A stretch of DNA of 64,000 nt from Zerene cesonia (lineage: Eukaryota; Arthropoda; Insecta; Lepidoptera; Pieridae), in contig NC_052119.1 in assembly GCF_012273895.1 (NCBI RefSeq), forward strand, positions 3,100,001 to 3,164,000, given 5' to 3'. This document shows, in pieces, positions 39,164-52,500 of this stretch; the stretch's first letter is position 1; the number at the start of each line of letters is the position of its first letter. The translations under genes and the position numbers were made by a program. The notes under the pieces were generated by a model. The model saw nothing but the letters and a program-made list of their open reading frames with translations, ran no database searches and was not told the DNA's origin.

Positions 39164-40163
39164 NNNNNNNNNNNNNNNNNNNNNNNNNNNNNNNNNNNNN
39201 NNNNNNNNNNNNNNNNNNNNNNNNNNNNNNNNNNNNNNNNNNNNNNNNNNNNNNNNNNNNNNNNNNNNNNNNNNNNNNNNNNNNNNNNNNNNNNNNNNNN
39301 NNNNNNNNNNNNNNNNNNNNNNNNNNNNNNNNNNNNNNNNNNNNNNNNNNNNNNNNNNNNNNNNNNNNNNNNNNNNNNNNNNNNNNNNNNNNNNNNNNNN
39401 NNNNNNNNNNNNNNNNNNNNNNNNNNNNNNNNNNNNNNNNNNNNNNNNNNNNNNNNNNNNNNNNNNNNNNNNNNNNNNNNNNNNNNNNNNNNNNNNNNNN
39501 NNNNNNNNNNNNNNNNNNNNNNNNNNNNNNNNNNNNNNNNNNNNNNNNNNNNNNNNNNNNNNNNNNNNNNNNNNNNNNNNNNNNNNNNNNNNNNNNNNNN
39601 NNNNNNNNNNNNNNNNNNNNNNNNNNNNNNNNNNNNNNNNNNNNNNNNNNNNNNNNNNNNNNNNNNNNNNNNNNNNNNNNNNNNNNNNNNNNNNNNNNNN
39701 NNNNNNNNNNNNNNNNNNNNNNNNNNNNNNNNNNNNNNNNNNNNNNNNNNNNNNNNNNNNNNNNNNNNNNNNNNNNNNNNNNNNNNNNNNNNNNNNNNNN
39801 NNNNNNNNNNNNNNNNNNNNNNNNNNNNNNNNNNNNNNNNNNNNNNNNNNNNNNNNNNNNNNNNNNNNNNNNNNNNNNNNNNNNNNNNNNNNNNNNNNNN
39901 NNNNNNNNNNNNNNNNNNNNNNNNNNNNNNNNNNNNNNNNNNNNNNNNNNNNNNNNNNNNNNNNNNNNNNNNNNNNNNNNNNNNNNNNNNNNNNNNNNNN
40001 NNNNNNNNNNNNNNNNNNNNNNNNNNNNNNNNNNNNNNNNNNNNNNNNNNNNNNNNNNNNNNNNNNNNNNNNNNNNNNNNNNNNNNNNNNNNNNNNNNNN
40101 NNNNNNNNNNNNNNNNNNNNNNNNNNNNNNNNNNNNNNNNNNNNNNNNNNNNNNNNNNNNNNN
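39164..40163. other. Assembly gap, 1,000 N
   Basis: Exactly 1,000 N. Flanks are AT-rich with no recognisable element. Confidence 0.99.
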
Positions 40164-40666
40164 CTACAAATATGAAGCGCTGACATAACCTTGTAATAGC
40201 GCAGTATAGATTTAGAAAAATATTGTTTACCAAGTTATTTGTTTCACTCAGTTTGGCACAAAATTATAACATTCATTGATTATTGACATAATAATTTTTT
40301 TTAATGCTCATCAATTGTTAAAACGGTAAACAACCAGCAAAAATATTTTTATTTTTACTGCACGCCATTACAAAGTTACGTCGTCAGTTCATTCGCGATG
40401 TGTCAGGAACGCATTCTATGAACGGCCGAACTATAACTTTCAAAATACACTTAGAAGTCAGTTCCTGGTTCCCTGCGGGATTTGTTGCCAAATGTGTTTC
40501 ACGTCTATTTTGCCGATCGATATTCTTCGCATATAAGTATAAAGTTCTATGCTGTATAATTGTTTCCTCTTATAGTTTTTAACTGGACCTCAGATCTGGA
40601 CCTCAATTGTAACGTTCAGATCCTAACTATTGTTTTAAGGATATGATCACAAAGTCAAATTATGAA

Positions 40667-40822
40667 TGAGCTGCGGTTTCACCCACGTAAGTCCGTATCC
40701 CATAGGAATATCGGGAAAAAAAGTAGCCTATATGTTATTCTAGTTGTCCAGCAGCCAGCTACCAAATTTCATTCAACACACACACATCCTAACAAACTTT
40801 CACATTTATAATATTAGTAGGT
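40667..40822 (-). mobile_element. Decayed Helitron of the same family
   Basis: GAGCTGCGGTTTCACCCACG, AGTCCGTATCCCATAGGAAT and TTATAATATTAGTAGG match the family in order, but the CTAG end is lost and the middle is deleted. Confidence 0.65.
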
Positions 40823-41562
40823 TTTGTGTATAAATAATTTGCTTTAAAAAACGTAATTTATTTACACAAAAAGAAACATATTTAAAAATTAAACATTAAA
40901 CAAGTCTTTTTTATATTGGATTCATATATGTAATTAAACAAACCCGTAACCTTTTATATTATGATATAGGTATATTATTTATTAGAAAACTCAAAACATT
41001 TAATTTGTCAAGTATATGTGCTACTTCAAAGTATAATGAGGATTTATAAAACTTTTGCAGCATGATATAGGAAATTGCCGTCTTTGAAAGATTATCCGTC
41101 ATGCTTCCAGTTAAAATTAGATGATAATGAGAAGCCAGAATGCGAAGCCTTGTTAACTTACGCAAAGTTTAATCGAAATACGTCCTTTGTATATATTAAA
41201 AGTAGGCTTATAAACACCTGGTTCTGTCGAGAAATTAAATCCTCCAAACGTTTCCTCAGCTGATACTTAAACATATTTTCTATGATTTCACTGAATGGTT
41301 TTCTTTAAGATTTGTTTGATACTCGTAAGTTGCCTACTAGTTTCTATAAATTAGAAAAATCTGAGTGAGATCTTGTTTCCCTCGAGTAATATGGAATTTG
41401 CAGGGTCGAAACAATAAATTGTACGGTAAATATTGTAAAATTAGAAATATAATATAAAAATAACCAGATCATTTTGTACATGATATCTTTTAAAACAGAG
41501 ATGTTGCTATGCAATGTGGATGTGTCATAGACAGCAATCATATTGGTAAATAATTTTGTTAT

Positions 41563-41775
41563 TCGTTAGTTCGTAGAAACTACCTGACAGATTTTGGGAA
41601 TACTTTATGTGGTGATAGACCAATTAGCTTCTAGTTTTAGGCTACATGATTAAAAAAAATTGCGAGGCTAAAATTACATGAAGTATGCAAAAAATCCTAA
41701 TGCCACTTCTTCGAAATTACAGGAAGTTAAAAAATTTAGTAGGCCACGCGAGCAAAGGCGCGGGCGGAAATCTAG
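41563..41775 (+). mobile_element. Helitron-like fragment
   Basis: TTAGTTCGTAGAAACTACCT, GGTGATAGACCAATTAGCTT and a 3' end CACGCGAGCAAAGGCGCGGG followed by CGGAAATCTAG. Confidence 0.55.
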
Positions 41776-43102
41776 ATAATCTATTTATTACAAACAAAGT
41801 GTAACGTCAACCTGTAGCTTTGATATAGTACAGTTCTATAATTTTAGTACTTACTGTATGCTATTAATAATAATTACTCTAATATTGAAACGTTTACAAT
41901 AATAGGTTTCACACTTCGTACGTCACGCTGTCGCCAGAAGATTCCGTCGTAAATGGTGGAAGGCTAATGAAGCCCATTTGTGCCGAACCATAATGGATCT
42001 AGGATATCATTTATTAGTTTATTAGCCAATAAGCCTTCATATCGAATAATATAATTTAATGCAAATTTGATATGATAGGAATTTGTCTGAACAAAATATT
42101 TATTATATATCAAACTACTATTGTCATTAGTAATGAATTGTTAGTTTTGTATTTTATCTTAGAATTATTAGTATTTTGTCAGGTATATATATACTCTTGA
42201 TACTTCAAAAGTATAATCTTTACATATCTACATGCAATAATCCAAAACAATTGAATAGAAATCGTAACTTAGCGAAACGATAACAATGTGAACATTCGTT
42301 CATTTTTATTCACGTCTCAAACACACGCGCCGTTATATGCAGCAATAAAACTTAAAACGGTGCTTTTACATCAAAGCTTACGAATAACACTCACTGCTTC
42401 TTTGATTGTGAAAATTTTATTTACTTGCTATATTCTTACGTTAAATCGTGAATGTTGTTTGCGGATAAAAATACACTACGTTGGAAAATCCAAACGTTTT
42501 CCCATATACGTGGGTAAATGAGAACCTTTACTTTCACAGTTATATACAGTTTACATTTGTTTATATTGTCGAAATTGTGTAGATTTTATCTATTCATTAT
42601 CATGGAATTCGTCTTGTCGCTCTACAAATTAAAGGTTATTGTTAAGCAAAACCAATCCGAGTGAATATTTTAATGTCTCTCGATTGTTTGTATTCCCATT
42701 GTCTTGCATTGTCTCCGGTATTTATGATTGTGCCATAATTTAACGGCTTGAATTGAATTGAAAGCTTACTTTTGGGGAATTAATATTTGATACTGCTTTC
42801 ATCAATTGGTATCTATCGAGTTAACTGTATAGAGTAAGTAACGAGTTTTTACCGATGCGTCTCGGTATAAACGACATTCCAAATCGCTGGTAGCATTACA
42901 AAAATAATTGTAAAATTTAACATTAGTTAAAAGTTTTTTCAGTTTGAATTTGAGGTAGGGAAATATGAAATTAAAATAATACTTCATGCGAATTTGTTCT
43001 ATTGTCTGTATAATATAGATCATAAATCACACTTTTATTATATTATCTAAAAATATAAAATTTCAATATCAATTCTCACATTAAACACACTTATATATTA
43101 CT

Positions 43103-43408
43103 CATCATCATCAGCCCATATATGTTCCCACTGCTGGGACACAGGCCTCCTATGAGGGTTCAGGCCATAATCCACCACGCTGGCCAAGTGCGGGTTGGCA
43201 GATGTCACATGTCGTCGAACTTATAATTCTTGGACATGCCGGTTTCCTCACGATGTTTTCCTTCACCGTTTAAGCAGTAGTGATGTTATCCACATGCGCA
43301 GATAAATTGAAAAATCAATTTATTTCCTGCACGCTCGCCCGGTCTCGAACCCCGACTTATCGATTTTGAAGTCCGAGATTCCCGAGGAGCCACCACTGCT
43401 TTAATATT
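43103..43408 (-). mobile_element. tRNA-derived SINE with RTE-like GATGATGATG tail, flanked by a 12-bp duplication
   Basis: Read on the minus strand, the element opens with a pol III A-box-like TGGCTCCTCGG (43382-43392) and a perfect B box GGTTCGAGACC (43341-43351). It continues through a body with CGTGAGGAAACCGGCATGTC and ends CATATATGGGCTGATGATGATGA. TTATATATTACT is repeated exactly on both sides (43091-43102 and 43409-43420). The GAT-repeat tail matches that of the RTE LINE at 10766-11302, suggesting that RTE machinery mobilised it. It lies about 95 bp beyond the P5CS poly(A) signal. Confidence 0.88.
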
Positions 43409-43501
43409 TTATATATTACTATATCTACCTAAATCCTACTCCAATATATTTTCAAGAACATCACAAATTCATTTTTTAATAATGTCAATATTCATATATT
43501 T

Positions 43502-43507
43502 TTTATT
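43502..43507 (-). terminator. Probable P5CS poly(A) signal
   Basis: AATAAA on the minus strand, 84 nt past the TGA stop of P5CS. It is the nearest canonical signal and lies before the SINE at 43103-43408, so the 3' UTR would be short and free of the repeat. Confidence 0.6.
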
Positions 43508-43590
43508 TATAATTACAGCTACTTTACTAATGCAAGATATATTATCTAGTTTCGATTGCCGTACAATAGTTTCTTGATGAAGCGTATGAG

Positions 43591-46500
43591 TCAATTCGTA
43601 GGCAGAGTTTCGTGCAACCACTGCCGCTTGCCCTCGTTAAACTCTGCCGCGGTGTGGTCCGTGCCTTCTAGAATCCATTTTGTTGTTAACAGACCTTCCA
43701 CTCCCACGGGGCCTGAATTAAAGAAATTATTTTTATAAGTAACAAAATAAGAGTAATAATTTTAGAATAAATTTTCCGATTTTCAAATTATTTATTACTT
43801 ATTTACTCCTATAAGACCGCTCTGTTCTGGACCTTTCTGATTTAAGACCGTTCTGGCGCTCCAAGCGTCACATGTATTCACACATTTTCAGTACTTACAT
43901 AACTTAACACATTAAAAAACAAGATTTTAGGTACATCCATTAAAAAAAACTTTAAAACATCAATATACATTACCTCTAGCGTGTATTCTGGCAGTAGAGA
44001 TGCCGACTTCAGCGCCAAGCCCGAAGCGGAACCCGTCAGCAAAGCGAGACGACACGTTGTGGAACACGCACGCGCTGTCCACCGAGCTGAGGAAACGTTT
44101 CGCTGTGCTCTCTGGAAACATTTGAAATTAGAAGCATTTGAAATTCGAATTCCTTGTTCCTGCGTTGTTGTACATAATTGGGGATATAATAAGGAATAGA
44201 ATGTAAAATGATAACTGAAGTAATGAAATAGAAACATTAGACTAGTAGGAATCCTGTGTCGCTGTAGATCGAACAATTACAAATAATGATTATGAAATCA
44301 GTATAAACGACAATATTAAACAAAGTAAATCATCATGATTAAAAAGAAAAAAGCTATCTTTATAGTACTTGATATAGCAATCAAATTTTAATTTATCTTG
44401 TAGAATAGATTTTTCAAAACGCTGATAAAATAGCTACCTCACTAATTGGTTCTAGCAAAGACAAGTAATAGTACTTTGAAGTCAGTTCTGTACATAATTT
44501 TCTTATAAATAAATATATGGGCATTAAATAAGAGTAAATAAACGTCGCAAATTTAATCTCTTAAAGCAAGCAAACTTTTATGAACGGAAATATAAACTTA
44601 AACGACAATGAAACTAGAATGTATGAAAGCCGTAAAAACTGTCGCTATGGCGAGTCTACTCCTTTATTGTCGACAGATGGCCAAAAGATTTTTTAACTAG
44701 TTGTACAGTCTAGTTTATCAGTTATACATGTATTAATATATACTTAGCTTTGAAATCTGAATATTTAGTTCAATATTCCATAGTTAATTCTAAAACTACT
44801 ATCCTAAAAGCTCATACTCAGTTAATCACTAAATCCCCTATGTATGCATAATAATTAACAGCGTCTTACCGTTCTCCGTAACAACAACATCAGTATGCGA
44901 GCTGCCGAACTTATGAATATGATCGATCGCCTCATCCATATCCTTAACAAGTTCGATACAACATTCCAAAGCTCCGTACTCGTGTCGCATACTCCTCGCT
45001 GGCGGCGGACCAAAAGTTAAATGACTCGATAATTTCGGCCCAGCATTGATCTTCACACCTTCGTTCTTCAACATACTACAAATATCCGAAAACAAATTGC
45101 CCGATAAGTGATCTTCATGAACCAATAGCGTTTCCATCGCATTACACGCCGCTGGGTAATCGCATTTCGCGTCTCGAACTATTTTCAATGCTTTGGACGG
45201 ATCCGCGTCCTTATCGACGTATACGTGGCATATTCCTTCAGCGTGACCTAACACGGGAATGTGTTGTGATTGCTTTTGTATGCTTCGAACTAAGTCCGAT
45301 GATCCGCGAGGGATTATGAGGTCAATATGTTTTTCCATCGATAGCAAGTCGCTGATTTCTTCTCGAGTTGAGACAAGAGATATCGCGTCTTGGGCTCCAA
45401 CTGTTTGCAGTGCTTCTTTAACTAGCTCCATTAGCGCTTTATTTGAATACGCGGCTTCCTTCCCACCCTTTAAAAGCAAACCATTTGCTGAAGCCATTGC
45501 CAAAGCTGCAACTTGGGGTAATGAATCTGGTCTAGATTCGAAAATGACCAGTAGAACTCCAATTGGGACGGTCACTTGACGAAGCATAAGGTTTTCGGCT
45601 AATTTGGTTTTTCGTAAGACTCTTCCAACATTTTCATAACTTGAATCGGCGATTTGTTTCAATCCTATTGAGAGAGTTTTCAATTTTCCAGGACTCAACG
45701 CCAGGCGATTTAGAAGTGGCTCCGCTAAACCACCTTTGGTAGCCTCTTCTAAGTCTTTGGAATTAGCTTCGAGTATTACATCTTTTTTGTCAAGAAGTAG
45801 GTCTGCTAACGAATGTATAGCCGAGGCTCGGTCAGCTGGTGTCAGTTGTTGTAACACTCTGCTGCCAGAACGAGCTAAAATAAAACACATTATTCTTGGA
45901 TGAGTAGAGATTTTCAGATCTTTTACGGTATTATCATTTTTCTTTTTTTTTAAGAAATAAAATTTTAATTCAAGTATGTTATGAAAATCATCAATACATT
46001 ATCAATTTTTTTATTAATTATTAGAAACACCTCTATTCTGCATCATATTTCATAGAAAACACTTACCATTTTCAGCTAAAACATCAACAGAAGTAGATGA
46101 CGTAGTGGGACTGTCCGTAAAGAACGTGCCAACCTTTCTTCCACTGATAATTGTTTTAATAGCTTTTTCTTGCATTCCATTACAAATAACAACGCTGACA
46201 CCTCGCGCCATCGCCCACGTAGCTGCGTTTACTTTAGAATCCATTCCCCCTGTCCCTACCTGAGATTATTTCATTCATCTTATTGTAAATATTTGCGACA
46301 AACACACAAAACAAAAGCAATAAATTTAATATTCGGCACCGTTTATTAAAACCTAAATTGAAATTCCGAACCGCGCCAATGTAAATACAAAACCAAAGGT
46401 ATTTAATAAAGAATGAACGTTATTATGGTCGTTAGAGACATACAAATTCAAATCAAAATATCGAAGCGTAATTAATATCTTTTTTTTACGATACACATTA

Positions 46501-49500
46501 TTTCAATTAAAACACAATTTAAAAACAATTCAATCGTAACCAAACCTTCGATTTCTGACCAAACTGGACTTGGTCACGATCTTTAGAAGTATAAGTGTGC
46601 ATCATTCGAGCACCATCCTCCCAGGGTGGCTTATTGTAAATGCCGTCCACATCTGACATCATAATGAGCAAGTCTGATTGGATCTCGGCAGCTAATAAAG
46701 CTGATAGACTGTCATTATCCTTTATACCGATACCCTAAAACATATGACAATGGATACAAATTTGTCCACTTGATTAGATACTATAAATATTGGCGAAATG
46801 GGCAATCTGTTTTGAAAACAAACATTATGTTAATGATACCTACACATAGTATATATCCCTGACGAGCAATGTTTAATGTTTTCTCACAAATGAAAGTTAT
46901 ACTTATCTTGATTGTCTGAATTATTTGTCATGAATATAATGAAATCAGATAGTTATAGTTAATAGCTCAAGTGATAACATTGTATCAAGAAACTTTCGGA
47001 TGGTTACATTAAATTTCTAAACACGACTAAACATTTTCAGCTGTTTTCTTATTGTCCCAGACTGAACCGGAGGTAGCTAAAACACGATAATAAAATCTTA
47101 CAAAGAGAAGTCTTCAAGGCACGTCTGGAGGAAGCTTGAGTGTCCATTAGGGTTTAGCATAACGTTCGAATGGCATCATAACGGAGGGAAAGCATCTTGT
47201 CGTAACAGTAAACTTTCATCTCACAGTCAGGATTTTACGCATTTACCTTGTCCCATTGAGTTTACAATATCATGTTTCCTTTATAAATTAGTATTTGATT
47301 TTATTGTTTTGTACGCGTCCTTTTTGTTTCGGTTAAAACAAATAAGCTCAATGCTACAATGTAGATTTTATATTTTTCTTTTTAATATCTACGCTGATTT
47401 CATTGTTAACAATAAAGAAAATGTTATATGTAGGAAAATATTCTTATTTAAATTGCGTTTTCTTCAACACTAGATACGTTAATGTAATTAACATTAATCC
47501 AATTCATTGTTGCAATACGCCGCGTCCATTAGCCACGAGAATATAATCCGCCACCTAAGTAAATGTATTCTGAACCGGTTAAATTAATGAATAATTATGA
47601 GAAGATTAAGTTTGTTAGCGGCGGGATAAAATATACAGTCATATTTCCAATAGAACGTTTCTCATATAAACAAAAGTACGATTTTAAAACCATATTTTTT
47701 TCTATATACTAGGTACCAAGCAAGTAAGCAGTGAGTGGTATGCACAGATTTTGACTACTTTTACTACCTACTATTACGGGAATTAGTAAAATAATTGCTT
47801 TTATTAAATATTTAATGTTTTCTCGCCTACTGTGTATTTGTTTGGAGTATTGTTTAGTTACAAGAAATAAATAGCGTGATGATGACGTAAGCAAGATTCG
47901 TGTCATATTAATTAACTATGAATTGTATAGAGGATAATTTAATTAACTTGTTTACAGGCGTGCGATTATACTGCACTGCTGTATATATTTTAGTTCATAA
48001 ACATAAGTGAAAAAGCACCTACAAAAAAGAGTAGACAAATGAAAATTTAATTTGAATAGAAATAATTAAAGTTTACATCTTATATAGGAATAATGATTAT
48101 TCTAGTGAGCCAATTACAATATGAGATTTGATAACTGTTAAAGATAACACGCTACGCTAAGAGCGTAGACTTTTTACAAGTAAACAAAGTTATGAAACCA
48201 GTCCTAAATAAATATTATTTTTTCTAGAAACTTCTATTACCAGTCAATTACCTTTTTCCCGGTCCCAGGAACAACGGTATCGTCGTGTATGTACATAGGC
48301 GGACTGACCGCGTCGTTAGTATTCACAATTGGCACTATGTTAAGCGATATTAACTCGGATAGTGTGCAGAACAAATTCTTCCTTGTTTCCTCATTATAGA
48401 AGTCTGGCTTGGTTACTAACACCTGAAAATATTATTCGTCTATTTGTATAACATTATTATTTTCATGTACGAGACTTATTATCTCTCGCCTGCTTTCACT
48501 CAAATCTGCACCTAACTGTGATTTATTTGTAATGTTCATTGCGAGAAAGCTAGGTGACGCGTGGAAGTGATTTTCTTTGTATGTAATAAAAATCTAACTT
48601 TTATCAATTTTCAATAACAACTCACGAATACATTTATGTTAATTCGACGATTCGTCAACCTTTCCTCTTTAATTAACAATTAACACAGTAATAATAAAAA
48701 CTCTGACTACTTATACAACTTATCTAAAAAGACAGAACATATTTTATAAACCTTGCTACATATTTCAATGCTATATTTAACTACAGAAGGCGTTATTTAG
48801 CTTGCTAAAGTAATAATTAATAATAATTCATTTCATGAAAGGATAACTTTATCAAACATCTTAGACTTCTTAGTAAAGCTTTTATTTATTGCTTATATAA
48901 CTACCACGTTTTCAAAAATCTTCGAAGCTATAAAATAAAAGTTGATTTACAGGAAAACTCAATACTATGAAGCGAAAGAAGTATTTTATTTCTTTAGACG
49001 CCGTGAAATGTTATAAGTTAACTTTAAAATTAACTCCGTTTCAAAATATTTGCAGTTTGCAGACTAAAGAGAATTTCATTCTTACTGCACTAATTCCTAG
49101 TGGCGGAAATTGCTTCACATTTAAGTAGTTTCTTTGTAGTTTAAGTAATACACAGTGGGACAGACGCAGTAATGTATCAACGTAAGTCGACCGATATTAA
49201 AATAGTTTCGTTCTTACTAAACTGCATAATTTATCACCGGGACAAGACAGAAAAAGGGAACAGATCTTTGTACTGTTCCCCTTTGAATTGCAACTATATT
49301 AAAAAGCAAGATGAATGATTCTAACTTTTTGAAACAATTGAATTCATTATCTATTTATCTGGTATTATTATGTTTTACTTAAAAAAATAAAGTTGACGAT
49401 GTAACTAATGTATATTAGGAGCTTAATTTAATTATTTAAGAGTTGCGATGCAATATATTTACACCCAATACATAGACATATAATTTTCAATTCATTATCC

Positions 49501-52500
49501 ATCTGAAGTAAACATTTTTCATTTAAGAGATCACACATTTAGTCGGTTATCAAGATGATTTGTTAATTAGTGCCAATTAATAAAAAAATAACATCATTAT
49601 GAACAGCAAATGAAAAAACTAAATCAGTCAGCCTATTAATTACTTACAAAAATGGTTTTGGGATGTTTTTTAACACTTAATTAAAACCGTTTGTGAAATT
49701 GTTCTAATTATAGCGAGTAAATTCATTAGTTAATGACTGCTTGTTGAAACTCGAGGTAGTCAATTTACTGTGATAATTGTGAGTGAAAATTGCCTCTGTA
49801 TACGATTGCCTAAACTTCATGAAAGTTGTCATAATATTATTATAAACATAATCGAAAAAAAATATTATTCATCTACATAAAGACAGTGAATACGAACTAA
49901 AAATTTATGTAAGAAAAGGTATATTTAAAATAAAATTATTATAATTATAGATATTATGTCGTTTTCATTGTTTAAGCTAGATTAGCATGTATAAATACTA
50001 GACGGATATAATCATACACAAAATGAAGCAAATAAATATAATCAACAGTAAGTCACGCATTTATCAAGGAAAAACACAGTAAAAGCACAAAAATCACCGT
50101 AACAATAGCAAAACTCACCTGGGCAATTTTAACGTTATACTGTGAAAACATGGCGTCGTACATTGCCATGAGCTCTGATTGGCCAACGGCCGCCGCCGCC
50201 CGCGGGTCCAATATACTACCCGCGTCCTGTAAAAACATGAGTATATTTGTTCCTAACCTTCCTGGAGTTCGGAAAGTGTTATTGGGAAACACGGAAAAAA
50301 GTTTCTTTTTTAGCAGTTGCAATTGTTTTTTCATTTTGCGGTATATGATTCGCACCAGGCCCTTAGTCTAGATGGTAAGTACATATTGATGGAACGAAAA
50401 CGCCGTGTAAGCTATGAACTATAGGTACTATAATGTATTCGATTATCGTCTTTTGTTTAAAAATCGTGATGGAGTCATAAGTATAGTAGATATTTTCAAA
50501 TCCTTAGAATTGTGGGAGTCGAGCACGCTTCGGCACGAATTGGGCCAGCTCGCACCGGGGAAGTACCACACCCCCACAGAAAATCGGCGTGAAATAGTGG
50601 CATGCCACTGTGTTTCGTACGGTGAGTGGGGGAGCCGGAGGCCCGTTTCCTTTGCCTTACCCGTCCCAGTCCATTCCTCATTTCCAGTCGTTAATCCATT
50701 CCTTTTCCCTTATCCCAAAAAAGAGGGCAGCGCATTCGCAGAGGCCCAACCTTTGCGAATGTTCATGGGCGGTGGTGATTGCTTACCATCAGGCGAACCA
50801 CTACCTCAGTTGCCCGCTATGACATAAAAAAAAGAAAAAAAATGACTTAAATTTTACAGTGATTTATTTTTGCACCTCTGTGTTTTATGTTTATACACAT
50901 AATGAGATTACGATTATATATTATTAAATAAGAGCCACAAGAGATTGCAATCGTGCATAAGAAGAATTATTAATGATACTAATATCACTACTAGCAATTA
51001 ACACAACTTCCATTTTTATAAGTCCCAGTAAAATTTTCAAATCCAATTACAATTTGATTAGTGCTCTTTTAATTAAACTGTAAATTTTCAAATGATTTTT
51101 TCTTACAATTTAACGCTCTGGTTTTAGTGGTTTTGTAATCTCACGGGGACACTATATAATGATATTGTAACAATGGAGTTGGCAGCGGGAGAAGTCGAAC
51201 GTTCATACTGATCAATGTCCTCTTCTTTTCAAGTTAGAAAAGTACCAGTCAGAAACGGCCTCGTAATTTGATGACTAGTGAAATTCAAAATATAATTGCC
51301 TTTTTAATTTCATCGTAATGCTCCCGTGAGGTTACACTTAAACCAAGTCGCTTAATTAAAAAAAAATAATAAATTGATTGACAGTCTATCGTTTACTTAT
51401 ATAATATTGCTAGTGAAATTGTAACATCACAGCTCTGACAATTTACCTATACATATATATGTTATATATTAAAGAGCGTTCACCATTAACTGCTGAAGCG
51501 GCATTATTCAAATTGAAACAATTAGTTCCTGAATGCTGATTACCAAACGCTAATATTCTGCTATTGTGAACTCAATTGATTTGTGTACAATCTTACAAAA
51601 CATTTGGTATTCGAATGATCAAACATACTTATACTAATTGGTCAAACTATCACGGTTTCGGTTCTTAGAGTCGGACTCGTCACACCAAGGCTTCCGTACA
51701 AATAAGCTAAAGTGCATTAGCAAATAATTTGGAAACCCATCCAATTTGAGACTGTACAAACCGTTGTTGTTTTTTTATTAGATATTATGCTTAGGTGTTG
51801 ATGGATTTCTATTATCCATTCGTGATCGTGAATGCAATAGACTTGTGTAGTACAACTCCATTTAATACAGACATATAAACTTTAAAAACTGAAAATGGTT
51901 CACAACAATTTGATTATATTTTATATTCACGTTTATTGAGAGAAGTTCTTTATTAATATATACAGTTTCAGAATTGAATGAATATAACAACCGCATTCAC
52001 ATTGCGTTTCGTGATTTTTAAAAATTCAACGTGAAACAAAACCAGATATTTGATTAATATTTACAATTATTACAATACATTTTGGCGTATACTCGAGTTT
52101 TATACACCTAGAAATAACAATATTCCATAGTAAAATATTCTAGAATTTTTTTTCATAGTGTTAGAGTTTATGAATTACTAGCTGCGCCCCGCGGTTTCAC
52201 TCGAGGAAGTCCGTATCCCGTGGGAATATCGGGATAAAAAGTTGCCTATATGTTATTCCAATTGTCCAGCTGTCTACGTACTAAATTTCATTGCATACGG
52301 TTCAGTGGTTTTTGCTTGAAAGAGCAACAAACACACACACATCCTAACAAACTTTCGCATTTATAATTTTAGTAGGATTTACAATGGGGTATAATTTAAA
52401 TTTGTTTAAGTTACCTCTCTAGTGTGGTCACTTGGGGAAAGTGTTTCTCTCATAGACAAGGACATGAGCAGTTCTTGAGTGAGCTTTTGTCTCCCAAACG

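Larger units (their letters stand above)
37139..43102. other. AT-rich non-genic stretch left of P5CS
   Basis: Helitron remnants at 40667 and 41563, a TTA microsatellite near 37686-37702, and a gap at 39164-40163. No coding exon is recognised. Confidence 0.55.

Noticed and set aside
43981..44199. 72-codon plus-strand frame
   Set aside because: Antisense of P5CS exon 9 (43974-44111) and its flanking intron.
45259..45579. 106-codon plus-strand frame
   Set aside because: Antisense shadow of the large reductase exon of P5CS.
50414..50827. 137-codon frame, and the similar 105-codon frame at 4310-4627
   Set aside because: Both are translations of the same SINE; the shared peptide comes from repeat identity, not a gene family.
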